In this document: positions 63,248 to 64,000 of the stretch, piece by piece | How positions within the stretch are numbered: the first letter of the stretch is position 1 | Layout of the letters: each line of letters starts with the position of its first letter | DNA from: Roseiarcus sp963751165 | GTDB taxonomy: Bacteria > Pseudomonadota > Alphaproteobacteria > Rhizobiales > Beijerinckiaceae | NCBI GenBank assembly: GCA_963751165.1 | Contig: CAVVTP010000025.1 | Coordinates: 1-64,000, forward strand | Direction of reading: 5' to 3' | DNA: 64,000 bases | The notes under the pieces: generated by a model | Told to the model about the DNA's origin: nothing | Databases searched by the model: none | The model's input: the letters and a program-made list of their open reading frames with translations, nothing else | Program-made: the position numbers and the translations under genes

Positions 63248-63552
63248 TCGAGGCCGCCGTGCATCCGCTCGATCGCGAGAAGCTTCGCCGGCTCGGGGAG
63301 ATGCTGTGTGACATCTCGGCCGGTCGACTCGTGACACGCGAAGGCCTCGAGCCGCTCGCCGCCGAGCTTATGGTCTGCATCCGACTTGACTGCTCGGCTG
63401 ATGGCGCTGACGACGTGCTCGATCGCCTGTTTGCGATAGCTGACGATCGCCTCGGCGTCGACGAGATGGCCGCCTCCACCTTTGCCGAGATCATGGCTCC
63501 GACCCGCCACCGGCTGCTTTCACCGGCGGACGTCCTTCAGGGCGCGGAGTAA
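63244..63552 (+). CDS. Hypothetical phage protein
   Basis: A 102-residue helical protein overlapping the previous gene by four bases and ending five bases before the terminase. Contains CIRLDCSADGADDVLDRLF. No family recognised. Confidence 0.6.
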   Translation: MIEAAVHPLDREKLRRLGEMLCDISAGRLVTREGLEPLAAELMVCIRLDCSADGADDVLDRLFAIADDRLGVDEMAASTFAEIMAPTRHRLLSPADVLQGAE

Positions 63553-63557
63553 GGCCG

Positions 63558-64000
63558 ATGGACGCCAGCGAGCCCCTGAGCCCCAGCGATCGCGCTCCGA
63601 ACGGCACTCCTCATCCGCTCGAATTCTATTCGCACCTCGCTTGGATCGACGGCCGCCCGCTGCTCAATACGTTCGAGCCTTACAGGCGCAAGCTTCATTC
63701 CGAAGCACTTTTCACGTTCGACGAATGCGGCAAGCCTCGGTTCAATTTCATCCTTTGGGGGCGAGCGAAAAAGAACTGGAAAACCACGGATCTCTGCTTG
63801 ACGGCGCTTTTCCGGTTCCTCCCGTGGCGGAGCAATGAAGGGAACGACTGTTTCATTCTCGCAAATGACGAGGCGCAGGCGGGTGACGACCTCCAGCTCA
63901 TCAAGAAGATCATCTACGCTAATCCGATCCTTGCGGCTGAGGTGAAAATCAACGCAAAAGAGATCGAGCGGCGAGATGGCCGCGGAAAGCTGCAAATCCT
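63558..64000 (+). CDS. Phage terminase large subunit (N-terminal part)
   Basis: At least 147 residues, continuing past the window edge. The start contains PLEFYSHLAWIDGRPLLNTF and the ATPase region FNFILWGRAKKNWKTTDL followed by FLPW and CFILANDEAQAGDD, the order seen in terminase large subunits (Walker A, then a conserved Asn/Asp-Glu strand). The Walker A loop is unusual: KNWKT where KNGKS/T is normal. Terminases cut and pump phage DNA into capsids. Confidence 0.75.
   Translation, partial: MDASEPLSPSDRAPNGTPHPLEFYSHLAWIDGRPLLNTFEPYRRKLHSEALFTFDECGKPRFNFILWGRAKKNWKTTDLCLTALFRFLPWRSNEGNDCFILANDEAQAGDDLQLIKKIIYANPILAAEVKINAKEIERRDGRGKLQI

Larger units (their letters stand above)
57385..64000 (+). 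mobile_element. Prophage or phage-like integrated element (left part)
   Basis: All genes from the integrase to the window edge lie on the plus strand and tightly spaced: integrase, small ORFs, an HTH/excisionase-like protein, helicase, replication-type protein, then a large terminase. This order is phage-like. The right end lies outside the window and no attachment core could be found; the 57108-57384 gap shows no tRNA. Confidence 0.75.

Overview
The window looks like a chromosomal segment of a GC-rich alphaproteobacterium, most likely of the order Hyphomicrobiales (Rhizobiales). The clues are gene families and gene orders typical of that group: murA-DUF2948-hisD-UPF0262; cobS, a J-domain gene and bolA side by side; an IalB-family protein; an FtsZ ending in an IPAFLRR-type tail; -10 elements of the form CTAnnT; and two perfect CtrA boxes (TTAA-N7-TTAA) ahead of the cell-division genes. 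I cannot name a genus from the sequence.

Layout. 1-3.3 kb: a frameshifted cytochrome P450, an ISAzo13-type transposase remnant and a LuxR-type quorum-sensing regulator broken at a run of nine C. 3.6-8.5 kb: an Nramp-related transporter with unusual metal-site motifs, a His/Trp-rich exported protein, a YebC-family regulator, tRNA-Val(GAC), an IalB-like protein and a lipoprotein. 8.5-13.3 kb: a tandem glycine riboswitch followed by gcvT-gcvH-gcvPA-gcvPB, the whole glycine cleavage T, H and split P system in one operon. 13.4-19.2 kb: a GyrI-like exported protein, then hoxF-U-Y-H plus a maturation protease, an NAD-linked [NiFe] hydrogenase in which hoxF carries a one-base frameshift. 19.3-25.7 kb: an aldo/keto reductase, maf (frameshifted) and the PPDK/PEPS regulatory kinase gene, all left of an AT-rich gap, then rho, chorismate mutase and prephenate dehydrogenase. 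That gap, flanked by maf/PPSR on one side and rho on the other, is a candidate replication-origin region.

25.8-41.3 kb: a cell-envelope and division block: murC, murB, an unknown ORF, ftsQ, ftsA, ftsZ, lpxC, bamD, recN, a small ORF, murA, DUF2948, hisD and UPF0262. No ddl lies between murB and ftsQ, and an IS1634-type remnant sits directly upstream of murC, where a dcw cluster would normally continue with murG. 41.4-51.2 kb: a small membrane protein, a broken MFS transporter, a mechanosensitive channel fused to a cyclic-nucleotide-binding domain, a DEAD-box-type helicase with DEVD in motif II, an acyl-CoA synthetase and a complete sugar-type ABC importer. 51.2-57.1 kb: IS debris (a truncated IS5-family element, a 113-bp imperfect tandem repeat, an IS66 remnant) around cobS, a J-domain protein, bolA and a membrane protein.

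57.4-64.0 kb: the left part of a prophage or phage-like integrated element: tyrosine integrase, small hypotheticals, an excisionase-like HTH protein, a superfamily II helicase, a replication-type winged-helix protein whose 3' end carries four copies of a dyad DNA motif, and the start of a large terminase. It runs off the window.

Several otherwise conserved genes (P450, luxR, hoxF, maf, MFS) are interrupted by single-base indels. Either this genome carries many recent pseudogenes or the assembly has residual indel errors; read evidence at those positions would decide.
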